From JAFGJQ01 sp964586145 (GTDB lineage Bacteria > Planctomycetota > Phycisphaerae > UBA1845), in contig CAZPHH010000086.1 in assembly GCA_964586145.1 (NCBI GenBank), positions 1 to 20,714 on the forward strand: 20,714 bases of DNA, given 5' to 3'. Below are positions 7,001 through 13,963 of this stretch, in pieces. Position numbers and translations under genes: made by a program. How positions within the stretch are numbered: position 1 is the first letter of the stretch; each line of letters opens with the position of its first letter. The notes under the pieces are model-generated. The model was not told where the DNA came from. It saw only the letters and a program-made list of their open reading frames with translations, and searched no databases.

Positions 7001-7615
7001 GTGGACGCGTTCGACGCCTTGTACATCGTCGGGGCAACATTCTCCACCGCGTTCCCCGTGACGCCCGGGGCATACGACACCACCCACAACGGCGGGCAGC
7101 GCGATGCCTTCATCAGCAAGATCGGCTGGGCGCAGGTGACGAACAGCCTGGTGGTCGGTGCCCCGGACGGCGGCGAGGTGTGGCACATCGGCCGGACGAA
7201 GACCATCGGCTGGTCCAGCTCCGGGGCCGGGTCGGACGTGAGCATCGAGCTGCTTCGCAACGGTTCCTGGGAGACGCTTTGGGCGACCACGCCCAACGAC
7301 GGCAGCGAGTCGTGGACGGTCAGCGGCGCCGCGGCCACGGATTGTCGGGTGCGAATCCAGTACCCGGCGGGCGGCCTGTCGGACGTGAGCAACGCCGACT
7401 TCCGCATCGCCGTGGTCGGGGATTATGACGGTGACGGCCATGTGGACGCCGGCGACTACGCCGTGTTTGCGGATTGCCTGTCCGGCCCGGGCGTTACGCC
7501 CGCCCCATCGCTTCCGCTGACTGCGGCCGAGTGCCTCGACGCCTTCGATTTCGATTCCGACACCGACGTGGACGCAGCGGATTTTGCAGCGTTCCAGGCA
7601 GCCTTCACGGGGTAG
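4085..7615 (+). CDS. Exported M6 metalloprotease with seven SBBP propeller repeats and a dockerin-like tail
   Basis: This 1176-residue protein starts at ATG 4085 after AGGAGGT with a 5-nt spacer. A signal peptide covers about residues 1-32 (cleavage near AVAA/PLPG), with an unusual five cysteines around its hydrophobic core. An M6 (immune inhibitor A-like) N-region follows, with PDGRTFTAWAGGDEW near 40. The zinc motif HELGHDMGLID has His335, Glu336, His339 and Asp345, fitting HExxHxxGxxD, followed by GLMGYGVWG. Residues about 561-1015 form seven repeats of about 65 residues (cores like STYLGG, VAVDxxGxxYVxG, FPTTxGAYD), as in SBBP beta-propellers. Next, about 1020-1108, is a Kre9/Knh1-like domain (PDGGEVWHIGRTKTIGWS). 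The tail carries two calcium-type loops, DYDGDGHVDAGD (from 1113) and DFDSDTDVDAAD (from 1155). It probably degrades or binds protein outside the cytoplasm; its substrate is unknown. Confidence 0.93.
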   Translation: MWHVMTIHNRVRCVAGCACLALACACLPAVAAPLPGEAVTLTQPDGRTFTAWAGGDEWSTWVVHEESLIVRDNRGWWCYAEPGDGGLVPGRSRVGLDRPSVRTATRADIARLAAQIERPPGLFAEEPLPGLRAVDRPVLVILVAFQDQALTTTDEYWSNLFFGGAGKTVRTYFDEISGGNLRLVPASESSGTLDDGIVRVQLTTSAHNGGNHPNPYGTIDNRNRWIVYDALSAADAMVDFSAFDVSAPTGTLTADELHLVIVVAGYEHGYWVGVAPPTPAIHSHRWALGFAYSSETVPTVTADGVELCDYAHYAGYVQVGELHTDHPATIGVPCHELGHDMGLIDLYDTTLASHGIGAHGLMGYGVWGTAATDSYLGETPVHMCAPSKVQLGFVTPTVAGGNQDYALRATGSSSYNVVRVNTRDPNQYFLLENRQLQGFDAGLYRWFSVSGGGEGGGLAIWHVDDAVADNTTAAHKHVDLEEANCAAVGYPELDYLTTGNPPPEQGRRAHYYRAGVVGDFGDGSNPNSRLYGGGTTYVNVSSVSASGATMKCFVATQPAGTRVLEWSTYLGGSGEDQARSVAIDPVGDIYVGGATNSANFPTTAGAYDRVLTSGQAAFASKFSSSGNLVYSTLFETSSPTGGTNSYAIAADSAGSAYLTGSTTAGLPLTAGAWDTSFGGTSEAYVAKLDLGGAAVLYATYVGGTESVGTSEAGYGIAVDAWGNACVVGQTDGTGFPKTHGAYAGLLDTFAVRLNPSGTGVSYAWLLGSPYGDWGWDVATDASGNAYVVGTTTGSTYPTTTGAYDQTHNGGRDVFLTKLGPTGSFDYSTFLGGSSQDYGMDVAVDGSGYVYLAGYGLSSDFPTTPGVIGPVNVGGTQDAFVAKLDATPYGSLQYCTFLGGSASDDGNAIAVDSQGRACLAGVTGSTDFPLQGTFYGYGGGIDGFGSVISNDATALVFSTYLATNLEDRAWDVVVDAFDALYIVGATFSTAFPVTPGAYDTTHNGGQRDAFISKIGWAQVTNSLVVGAPDGGEVWHIGRTKTIGWSSSGAGSDVSIELLRNGSWETLWATTPNDGSESWTVSGAAATDCRVRIQYPAGGLSDVSNADFRIAVVGDYDGDGHVDAGDYAVFADCLSGPGVTPAPSLPLTAAECLDAFDFDSDTDVDAADFAAFQAAFTG

Positions 7616-7638
7616 CGGATCGCGGAGCACGAACCACC

Positions 7639-7660
7639 GGTGAGCCACGCCAGGCTCGCC
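7639..7660 (+). terminator. Terminator-like hairpin after the M6 protease gene
   Basis: GGTGAGCC (7639-7646) pairs with GGCTCGCC (7653-7660) around ACGCCA, an 8-bp stem with one G-U pair, beginning 24 bp after the stop codon. No T-run follows, so it may be a pause or mRNA-protecting structure rather than a true intrinsic terminator. Confidence 0.35.
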
Positions 7661-7684
7661 GCTCTGAAAACACGCCTCTCCGTT

Positions 7685-7708
7685 GGACCGGGGTTCCCAA
7701 CCCGGTCC
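7685..7708. repeat. GC-rich inverted repeat
   Basis: GGACCGGGGTT (7685-7695) and AACCCGGTCC (7699-7708) pair over 10 bp with one bulged G and a 3-nt loop. It has no T-run. Its ACCGG/CCGGT arms recall the palindrome of the array at 196-417, though it is not a copy of it. Confidence 0.6.
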
Positions 7709-7859
7709 CCCGTCGCTCGGGAGAAGACTCTCGGTCCAGTGCGGTTCTCTCCACGCTCATTTGCCGCGGATCACGCATTCGGGCGGCTCCGTTTCACTGA
7801 CTGGGCGCTTTCAGCAGAAGGCAGAAGCACTCCTCACGAGCAGCGGCACGATGGGAGGC

Positions 7860-7880
7860 CCACGGCTTTCGGAGCCGTGG
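7860..7880. repeat. Perfect 8-bp-stem palindrome, REP-like
   Basis: CCACGGCT (7860-7867) and AGCCGTGG (7873-7880) flank TTCGG. The stem is perfect and no T-run follows. The arm-loop string CGGCTTTC also appears in the reverse complement of the palindromes at 196-363, so the two may belong to one family of intergenic hairpins. Confidence 0.65.
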
Positions 7881-8056
7881 CACGTCGGGGGTCTGACAAG
7901 AAGTCACGAAAGGCTACAGCATTTCCGGCGGGAACGTGGTACGCTTTCGCACGAACGGGCGCGCCGGGCGTGCGGCGCTACGATGCAGGCGGCTTCGACC
8001 CGCGGAACGGAATGGACTGTTGTCCCTCGCGATGCCCTGGGGAGGAAACTCGCTCC

Positions 8057-8965
8057 GTGAATGCTGTTGAACTGACCGACGTGACCAAAACCTTCGGCAG
8101 CCATACAGCTGTCGACGGGCTGTCGCTCCATGTTCCGCAGGGGGCCATCTACGGCTTTATCGGGCCCAACGGTTCCGGCAAAACCACCTCCCTGCGCATG
8201 ATCATGAACATCCTGTACCCGGACCGGGGGGACATCCGCGTCTTTGGCCGGCCGCCCCGCGCCGCGTCAGACCGGATCGGCTACCTGCCCGAGGAACGCG
8301 GCCTGTACAAGCGGATGCGCGTGTTGGACCTGCTGCGCTTCTACGCCGAGCTCAAAGGATGCCGGGGGTTCAAGGCGGAGGCCCAGGCGTGGCTGGCCAA
8401 GCTGGGCCTGGCCGACTGGGGCAGCCGAAAGGTCGACGCCCTGTCGAAGGGCATGGCCCAGAAGGTGCAGTTCATCGCGTCCGTGATCGCCCGGCCGGAG
8501 CTGGTGATCCTGGACGAGCCGTTCTCCGGGCTGGACCCGGTGAACATGGAGGCCATCCGGGACGAGGTGCTCGAACTGAAGCGGAACGGGGCCACCATCC
8601 TCTTCTCCACGCACGACATGGACGTGGCGGAGCAGATGTGCGACTTCATCTTCATGATTTTTCAGGGTCGAAAGGTCCTGGACGGCACGCTGGACGACAT
8701 CCAGCGGCAGTACGGACACGACACGCTGCGCGTCCAGGTGGAGGGCATGCGTCTGACGGCAGAGGACCTGCCGGGCGTGGCCAAGGTGACGGACTTCGGG
8801 CATCTGCAGGAGCTTCGGCTCCTTGACGACACCGATCCGCAGGGCGTTCTGGCCCGGCTGGTGCAGCGCGGGCGGGTCCGGCATTTCCAGGTGGCCAAGC
8901 CGTCGTTGCGGGACATTTTCGTCCGGATCGCCGGCCCGCAGGCCCAGGAGGTGACACATGCGTAA
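8057..8965 (+). CDS. ABC transporter ATPase, NatA-like
   Basis: This 302-residue protein is the ATP-hydrolysing subunit of an ABC-2 type exporter. Walker A is GPNGSGKTT (36-44), the signature LSKGMAQ (129-135), Walker B LVILDEP (149-155, with Glu154 catalytic) and the switch His186 (FSTHD). The Q-loop region reads IGYLPEERGLY (74-84), the form seen in NatA-type sodium exporters and relatives, where Glu replaces the usual Gln. A C-terminal extension of about 80 residues follows the nucleotide-binding domain. The start is GTG 8057, with GGGGAGGAAA upstream; in-frame codons before it are not protein-like. The permease gene overlaps its end by 8 nt, so the two are translationally coupled. Substrate, whether Na+ or a small toxic compound, cannot be read from sequence. 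Confidence 0.95.
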   Translation: MNAVELTDVTKTFGSHTAVDGLSLHVPQGAIYGFIGPNGSGKTTSLRMIMNILYPDRGDIRVFGRPPRAASDRIGYLPEERGLYKRMRVLDLLRFYAELKGCRGFKAEAQAWLAKLGLADWGSRKVDALSKGMAQKVQFIASVIARPELVILDEPFSGLDPVNMEAIRDEVLELKRNGATILFSTHDMDVAEQMCDFIFMIFQGRKVLDGTLDDIQRQYGHDTLRVQVEGMRLTAEDLPGVAKVTDFGHLQELRLLDDTDPQGVLARLVQRGRVRHFQVAKPSLRDIFVRIAGPQAQEVTHA

Positions 8966-10271
8966 GATCCTGGTCATCGCCGTTCGCGAGTACCAGGCGG
9001 CGGTCCGCACCAAAATGTTCATCATCACGCTGGTGCTGATGCCGGTCCTGTGCACAGGCGGGCTGATCACACACAAGTTGCTTGGCGGGCAGGTGGACAC
9101 GACGGATCGCCGCGTGGCCGTGATTGATCGGTCGGGCATCCTGTTCGACGTCCTGGCCAAGGCCTCGGATGAGCGTAACGCTTCTCTGAAAGATCCGGCG
9201 ACCGGCGCAAAGACCGGCCCCGCGTTCTTCTTCGATTCCGTTGCGCCCGACGACGCGGACCCGGACGGCCAGCGTCTGGCCCTCTCCAATGACATCCGCC
9301 AGGGCAGGTACTTCGCGTTTATCGAGATCGGTCCGGACGTGGTGGAGCCGGAGGCCGATCCGGCGCGGGCCCGCATCGAGTACTACACCGACACGCCCAT
9401 GTACTCTCCAATCCAGAAGTTCGTCGACAGCCTGCTGAACAATGCGATTCAGTCGCACCGTCTGGCCAAGGCGGGAATGGACAAGACGGTGGTGGACCGC
9501 GCGACCCGCTGGGTGTCGGTGGAAACGCTCGGCCTGGTCCAGGTTGACGCGAAGACGGGCGAGGTTCGTGGTGCGGACCGTAGGTCGATAGAAGCCCACG
9601 TCGGCGTGGTCATATTCTGCCTGTTCCTGGTGTTCATGGTCATCACGGTCGGGGCCGTGCCGCTGATGCAGAGCGTGCTGGAGGAGAAGATGCAGCGGAT
9701 CGCCGAGGTCTTGCTGGGGTCCGTCACGCCGTTTCAGCTCATGGCGGGCAAGTTGCTGGGAACGGTCGGCGTGTCGCTGACCGTGCTGACCTTGTACCTC
9801 ATCGCCGGCGTGGGTGTGGCGGAGGCCGTCGGTCTGCAATCCGTCGCGGCCCGATCCCTGATCGTCTGGATCATCGCCTATCAGGTGCTGGCGATCCTGA
9901 TGTTCGGCTCGTTTTTCAGCGCCGTCGGGGCCGCATGCTCCGACCTCAAAGAAGCGCAGAGCGCCTTTTTGCCCGTGTGGCTCATCGTGTGCGTGCCCAT
10001 GTTCATGCTCGGCCCGATCCTGGAGGAACCGACCAGCACGTTTGCCACGGTTGTGTCGCTGATTCCGCTGTTCACGCCCATTGTGATGATCGTGCGGCTG
10101 GCGGCGGTGCCGGTCATTCCGCTGTGGCAGCCGATGCTGGGCGTCGTGCTCACGCTGGCAATGACGGCATTGGCGGTCTTCGCGTCGGGGCGGATTTTCC
10201 GGGTGGGCCTGCTGATGCAGGGCAAGGGCGCCAGCTTCCGTGACATGCTGCGCTGGGCCGTCCGGGGGTGA
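8958..10271 (+). CDS. ABC-2 type permease, NatB-like
   Basis: This 437-residue inner-membrane protein is the partner of the ATPase just upstream, overlapping it by 8 nt, with AGGAGGTGA before the ATG. The topology matches NatB-type permeases. One N-terminal membrane helix (about 18-40, FIITLVLMPVLCTGG) comes first, then a large external domain (about 45-210). A cluster of about six helices runs from about 213 to 415, including HVGVVIFCLFLVFMVITVG and FATVVSLIPLFTPIVMIV. The motif EEKMQRIAEVLLGSVTPFQLMAGKLLG near 237-265 is a hallmark of this family. The protein ends about 100 bp before the cytochrome gene, which may share its transcript. Family assignment is firm; transported substrate is not. 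Confidence 0.93.
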   Translation: MRKILVIAVREYQAAVRTKMFIITLVLMPVLCTGGLITHKLLGGQVDTTDRRVAVIDRSGILFDVLAKASDERNASLKDPATGAKTGPAFFFDSVAPDDADPDGQRLALSNDIRQGRYFAFIEIGPDVVEPEADPARARIEYYTDTPMYSPIQKFVDSLLNNAIQSHRLAKAGMDKTVVDRATRWVSVETLGLVQVDAKTGEVRGADRRSIEAHVGVVIFCLFLVFMVITVGAVPLMQSVLEEKMQRIAEVLLGSVTPFQLMAGKLLGTVGVSLTVLTLYLIAGVGVAEAVGLQSVAARSLIVWIIAYQVLAILMFGSFFSAVGAACSDLKEAQSAFLPVWLIVCVPMFMLGPILEEPTSTFATVVSLIPLFTPIVMIVRLAAVPVIPLWQPMLGVVLTLAMTALAVFASGRIFRVGLLMQGKGASFRDMLRWAVRG

Positions 10272-10378
10272 GGGGTTCAGTGCCACTTGAATTACGCGTG
10301 TGGTAGCGCTTTCGCAGCTCCCGGGTCTCCATTTCGAGGTCAAGCACGCGACTGTCACGGGCGATACCGGTGTTGAGT

Positions 10379-10885
10379 ATGTTTGCATTCCGCGTGTCAG
10401 ATCGACTCACGGTTGTGGTGTGGCTTGCCGTCGCCGGCCTGCTGACGTGGGGATTGGTCGCTCCCTGGGGATGCTCTGCCGCGGCTGGAACCGCTGGAGC
10501 GGCTGCGGATTCGGAATCGCAAGACGAGCCGGTTGTGCCGGACAGCGATGGCGGCGGCTCGAGCGACTCCGGTTCCGGTCCGATGCCGGCATTGCTGGGT
10601 GACGCGGAAGCCGGCGGGGCGCTGTATCACGCGGTGACGCGCGGGTGCTACGTATGTCACGGCGATCTGGCCGAAGGGACTGCGCTGGCGCCGGGCATCA
10701 CCGCGGCCACCGCCACAGAGATCCAGGGCTCGCTGATGTCCGGCACGCAGCACACCGGTGGCGCCCAGGTCGATCTGTCGGTCCAGGATTTCGCCGACCT
10801 GGCCGCCTTCCTGGAGCATCCCAATCCCCTCGCCCCGGACGTCAACACGAACGGGCCGGACGTGAGCACCAACGGCGTTTTCTGA
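10379..10885 (+). CDS. Membrane-anchored mono-haem c-type cytochrome
   Basis: This 168-residue exported protein has one haem c attachment site, CYVCH (Cys90, Cys93, His94), inside a class I cytochrome c-like domain (about 75-150). The motifs around it fit: LGDAEAGGALYHAVTRGCYVCHGD, then MSGTQHTGG, then DFADLAAFLEHP. The Met after SL is the likely sixth haem ligand. The N-terminus has a hydrophobic stretch (about 11-30) ending in WGC at 32; this could be a signal anchor or an imperfect lipobox. A Gly/Ser/Asp linker (about 40-70) joins anchor to haem domain. The start is uncertain: ATG 10379 or GTG 10370, neither with a clear ribosome site. It may pass electrons at the periplasmic face, but no redox partner is adjacent. 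Confidence 0.8.
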   Translation: MFAFRVSDRLTVVVWLAVAGLLTWGLVAPWGCSAAAGTAGAAADSESQDEPVVPDSDGGGSSDSGSGPMPALLGDAEAGGALYHAVTRGCYVCHGDLAEGTALAPGITAATATEIQGSLMSGTQHTGGAQVDLSVQDFADLAAFLEHPNPLAPDVNTNGPDVSTNGVF

Positions 10886-10925
10886 TCGTCCCGCGGCGAC
10901 CCTCGATTCCGCCGGCCGGTTTCGC

Positions 10926-10954
10926 TTGTGAGCTGCGTCACGATCCGATAGGAT
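10926..10954 (+). promoter_or_regulatory. Putative promoter of the citrate synthase gene
   Basis: TTGTGA (10926-10931, 4 of 6) and TAGGAT (10949-10954, 4 of 6) are separated by exactly 17 bp. Transcription would start near 10961. That gives a leader of about 70 nt which could fold a small GCTCC/GGAGC hairpin (10955-10972) at its start. Confidence 0.4.
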
Positions 10955-11029
10955 GCTCCGCGTTGGAGGAGCGTTTGTCGGGAACGCCCGGTGCCTGGCT
11001 CGACCCATTTCCACAATAGAGGTGAAATC

Positions 11030-12337
11030 ATGGCAACCATTCAGGAGACGTTGGCGCAGAAGATTCCGGTGTGGCGTGAGGAGATCGCGTCCGTTCGGAA
11101 GGGGTTTGGGGAGAAGATCATCTCCCAGGTGACCGTGGACCAGGCGTACGGCGGCATGCGCGGCATCAAAGGCTTGGTGTGCGACACCTCGGTGGTCGAG
11201 CCGGACAAGGGGCTGATCATCCGCGGCAATCCGCTGCTGGAAATTAAGGACCTTTGGCCGGAGGACATCTTCTTCCTGCTGTTGACCGGCGAGCGTCCGG
11301 ACACACAAACGCGCGAGTCCATCCAGCGTGAGTACGACAAGCGGGCCGAGGTCCCCGACTACGTGTGGAGTGTTCTGCGTGCCATGCCGTCGGACAGTCA
11401 CCCGATGTGCATGCTGAGCACGGCGATTCTGTGCATGGAGCGGGAAAGTCGCTTCCGCGCGTGCTATGACGAAGGCATGCCGAAGGGCGACTACTGGATG
11501 CCGACGCTGGAAGACAGCCTGACGCTGCTGGCGCGGCTGCCCGGCATCGCGGCCGGCATCTACCGCATGCGGTACAACAAGGGCGATCGCATCGCGTGGA
11601 CGAAGGGGCTGGACTGGGGTGCCAACTACGCGAAGATGCTGGGCCTCCCCGATCCGCAAGGCAGCTTCGCGAAGCTCATGCGGCTGTACCTGAACTTCCA
11701 CTCGGACCACGAGGGCGGGAACGTGTCGGCCTTCTCGTGCCACACCATCGGCTCGGCGCTGTCCGATGCGTACTACGCCGTGTCCGGGGGGCTGAACGGG
11801 CTGGCCGGTCCGTTGCACGGGCTGGCCAACCAGGAATGCCTGAACTGGATTCTGGAGGTGATGAAGAAGTTCGACGGTGTGCCGTCGGAAAAGGCCCTGC
11901 GTGACTTCGCCTTCGAGACGCTGCACCAGGGCAAAGTGGTCCCCGGCTACGGGCACGCCGTGCTGCGGGTGGTGGACCCGCGATTCGCCGGTTTCCTGGA
12001 GTTCGGACAGCAGCACATGGCGGACGATCCGGTGTTCCAGACGGTGGAGCGCGTGTTCAACGTGATCCCCAAGGTCCTCCAGGAGTACTCGGAGGAGCGG
12101 GTCAAGGCCGGCAAGGCGCCGATCGCCAACTGCTGGCCGAACGTGGACGCGGGCTCGGGCGCCCTGTTGTATCACTACGGGCTGACGGAGTTCCCGTATT
12201 ACACGGTGCTGTTCGCCGTCTCGCGGGCGATGGGCATGCTGGCCCAGCTTACGTTGAACCGGGCGATGGGCACGGCCATCACCAGGCCGAAGTCCGTCTC
12301 CACGCAGTGGATGAAAACCAACGCGCCCAAGGCGTAG
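11030..12337 (+). CDS. gltA: Citrate synthase, mitochondrial (eukaryote-like) type
   Basis: This enzyme joins oxaloacetate and acetyl-CoA to citrate at the entry to the TCA cycle. The 435-residue protein starts at ATG 11030 after GAGGTGA. Catalytic residues are His263 (GPLHGLANQE), His309 (GYGHAVLR) and Asp373 (NVDAGSG), matching His274, His320 and Asp375 of the pig enzyme. Several segments follow the mitochondrial enzyme closely and not the allosteric E. coli hexamer: MRGIKGLVCDTSVV, HSDHEGGNVSAF, SALSDAYY, NGLAGPLHGLANQE and RPKSVSTQWM. It should therefore be a dimer without the NADH-inhibition domain. An insertion of about 9 residues lies between His309 and Asp373 (around EERVKAGKAPIANCW). 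It has its own likely promoter and a strong terminator, so it is probably monocistronic. Confidence 0.97.
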   Translation: MATIQETLAQKIPVWREEIASVRKGFGEKIISQVTVDQAYGGMRGIKGLVCDTSVVEPDKGLIIRGNPLLEIKDLWPEDIFFLLLTGERPDTQTRESIQREYDKRAEVPDYVWSVLRAMPSDSHPMCMLSTAILCMERESRFRACYDEGMPKGDYWMPTLEDSLTLLARLPGIAAGIYRMRYNKGDRIAWTKGLDWGANYAKMLGLPDPQGSFAKLMRLYLNFHSDHEGGNVSAFSCHTIGSALSDAYYAVSGGLNGLAGPLHGLANQECLNWILEVMKKFDGVPSEKALRDFAFETLHQGKVVPGYGHAVLRVVDPRFAGFLEFGQQHMADDPVFQTVERVFNVIPKVLQEYSEERVKAGKAPIANCWPNVDAGSGALLYHYGLTEFPYYTVLFAVSRAMGMLAQLTLNRAMGTAITRPKSVSTQWMKTNAPKA

Positions 12338-12363
12338 CCGGGGCTGCGTGCGGAGAGCGTTCC

Positions 12364-12399
12364 AGGCCGGCGGGTGTCGCACTCGCCGGCCTTTCTGTT
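12364..12399 (+). terminator. Intrinsic terminator of citrate synthase
   Basis: AGGCCGGCGGGTG (12364-12376) pairs with CACTCGCCGGCCT (12380-12392), a 13-bp stem with one G-U pair and a TCG loop. A T-rich tail (TTCTGTT) follows. It begins 27 bp after the stop and is the clearest terminator in the window. Confidence 0.87.
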
Positions 12400-12462
12400 A
12401 CACTGGACCCGGGTGGCGTGCCGTCCGGCCGCGATGAATAGACCAAGTGGGAGAGTGGTGCT

Positions 12463-13932
12463 GTGCCTCTAAGATCACCCGTTTCGTTTGCGTTCGCCCT
12501 GGCCTTGGCGGCGGTTGCCGGTTGCAGCATGGCCCCGGCGTTTCCAGCGCGGCCCGTGGAGGCCCATGTCCAGAAGCTGGCGTTCGACATGGACGGAGAC
12601 GGGCGAGACGATTACTGGCAGTACCTTAACGACCAGGGGCAGAAGGTCGAGCTTCGCTTCGACACGAACGGGGACGGCAAGCCGGACGAGACGGTCCGGC
12701 CGGCCGACCTGCCTGCGTCGGAGTGCCTCCACGCGATCATCGTGCTGGACGGCGTGCCGTTCGAGGTGGTGACCTCCCTCTACGACGAGGGCTGGCTGCG
12801 GCTGTTTCCAAGTCCCAGCCACGCGGTGAGCGTGTTCCCCGTCATGACCGACCTCGTTCTCACCCGCGTTTTCACGGAAGAGACGTGCCTGGGCTACGAG
12901 GCCCAGTACTGGGACCGCACCCGCAAGCGCCCCAGCGACGGCAACTGGATGTACCTCAGCGGGGCCAACGCGCCGTGGCGACCTCGCATGGACTACAGTT
13001 GCTCGATGTGGCTGGATGCCAAAAGCTACCTCAACCCGGAAGCCCTCTGGCGCGATGAGCTGGCCGGCATCACCCGTGCCATCCGCCGCAGCCAGAGCGG
13101 GACCGTGCGCGTTTACTCCGTGGCCACGGCCGGCCTGGCCACGCGCCGCGGACGCGACGCGATCGTGGATTGCCTCCAAACGATCGACCGTCTATGCGAG
13201 CGGCTGACGTGGGAGCGCCGCGGGCGCATCCGGTTCACGATTTTTGCCGATCACGGGCACGATCTGGTCCCTGCCGAGAGCGTCGATCTTCGCCCGCACC
13301 TGGAGGCCGCCGGGTTCCGATCCTCGCAGCGACTGAACGACCACCGGTCCGTCTACATCGCGCGGTTCGGCCTGGTGTCGTGTGCCGTGCTGAACACGCT
13401 GGATCCGGAGGGGGTTGCCGCGGCGCTGGTGACCCATCCGGCCGTCGACCTCGTGGCATACCCGAAGCCTGCCGCGCCGGGCAACAGCGTGATCATCGTG
13501 CGACGGGGCCGCGAGACGGCCGAAATCAGCCGGGATGAGCAAGGCAGCTTCCTGTACCGATCGCTGGAGGGCGATCCGCTGCGGCTGGCCCCCATCCGCA
13601 TCGGCCTGAGCGAGGCCGGCAAGCTGACGGCGAACGGCGCTGCGGCGGACCGGGACTGGTTTGACGCCACCGTGGAGCACGAGTACCCCGACCCGCTGTA
13701 CCGCGTCTGGCTGGCCTTCAATGGGCTGGCGCAGAATCCGGCGGACGTGATCGTCAGCCTGAAGGAGGGCTACTACACCGGCAGCGGCTTTTTTTCCGCG
13801 ATGGTGTCGGTGGCCAGCACGCACGGCGCCCTGACGCAGCGCGGCAGCACGACCTTCGCCGTGTCCAACCACGTCGCGCTGCCACCGACTCTTCGTGTGG
13901 AAGATCTGGCCGCATGGGTGCGTCCGGAGTAA
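12463..13932 (+). CDS. Lipoprotein of the alkaline phosphatase superfamily (putative)
   Basis: This 489-residue protein begins with a lipoprotein signal (LAAVAGC, lipid-modified Cys21) from a GTG start preceded by GGGAG. Two EF-hand-like loops follow, DMDGDGRDD (42-50) and DTNGDGKPD (67-75). The rest resembles metal-dependent phosphatases and phosphodiesterases of the alkaline phosphatase superfamily: IIVLDGVPF with Asp96 as the first metal ligand, VFPVMTD with Thr129 as candidate nucleophile, FADHGHDL with Asp263, His264 and His266, and STHGALTQRGSTTF with His454. It would sit in a membrane facing the periplasm and cleave a phosphate or sulfate ester. The substrate is unknown. The superfamily call rests on motif spacing and order, so it needs a structure prediction to be firm. 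It converges on the minus-strand hydrolase gene, with 31 bp between them. Confidence 0.75.
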   Translation: MPLRSPVSFAFALALAAVAGCSMAPAFPARPVEAHVQKLAFDMDGDGRDDYWQYLNDQGQKVELRFDTNGDGKPDETVRPADLPASECLHAIIVLDGVPFEVVTSLYDEGWLRLFPSPSHAVSVFPVMTDLVLTRVFTEETCLGYEAQYWDRTRKRPSDGNWMYLSGANAPWRPRMDYSCSMWLDAKSYLNPEALWRDELAGITRAIRRSQSGTVRVYSVATAGLATRRGRDAIVDCLQTIDRLCERLTWERRGRIRFTIFADHGHDLVPAESVDLRPHLEAAGFRSSQRLNDHRSVYIARFGLVSCAVLNTLDPEGVAAALVTHPAVDLVAYPKPAAPGNSVIIVRRGRETAEISRDEQGSFLYRSLEGDPLRLAPIRIGLSEAGKLTANGAAADRDWFDATVEHEYPDPLYRVWLAFNGLAQNPADVIVSLKEGYYTGSGFFSAMVSVASTHGALTQRGSTTFAVSNHVALPPTLRVEDLAAWVRPE

Positions 13933-13963
13933 CTCACCCCTGCGGGCAAAGGCGATCCCTTCC

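Larger units (their letters stand above)
7616..8056. other. 441-bp interval with hairpins, no gene seen
   Basis: The stretch between the M6 protease gene and the ABC transporter holds no credible gene. The ABC frame stays open upstream to 7640, but the translation there is not protein-like. Three GC-rich hairpins are visible: 7639-7660 (listed as terminator-like), 7685-7708 and 7860-7880. No strong promoter stands out; TACGAT at 7979-7984 could be a -10 but has no good -35. GGGGAGGAAA near 8039-8048 is the ribosome site for the ABC ATPase. Confidence 0.6.

Noticed and set aside
6551..7648. 365-residue minus-strand frame opposite the protease gene tail
   Set aside because: The plus strand encodes well-conserved propeller, Kre9-like and dockerin-like domains; the complement is a shadow.
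7640..8056. N-terminal extension of the ABC ATPase
   Set aside because: The frame is open, but homology starts at the GTG 8057 with its own ribosome site, and upstream residues are not protein-like.
10886..11029. Riboswitch before citrate synthase
   Set aside because: Only one short hairpin is visible and no known aptamer core could be matched.
10397..12382. 661-residue minus-strand frame across the cytochrome and citrate synthase genes
   Set aside because: It is the complement of two clear genes in GC-rich DNA, rich in Arg, His, Val and Gln with no motif.
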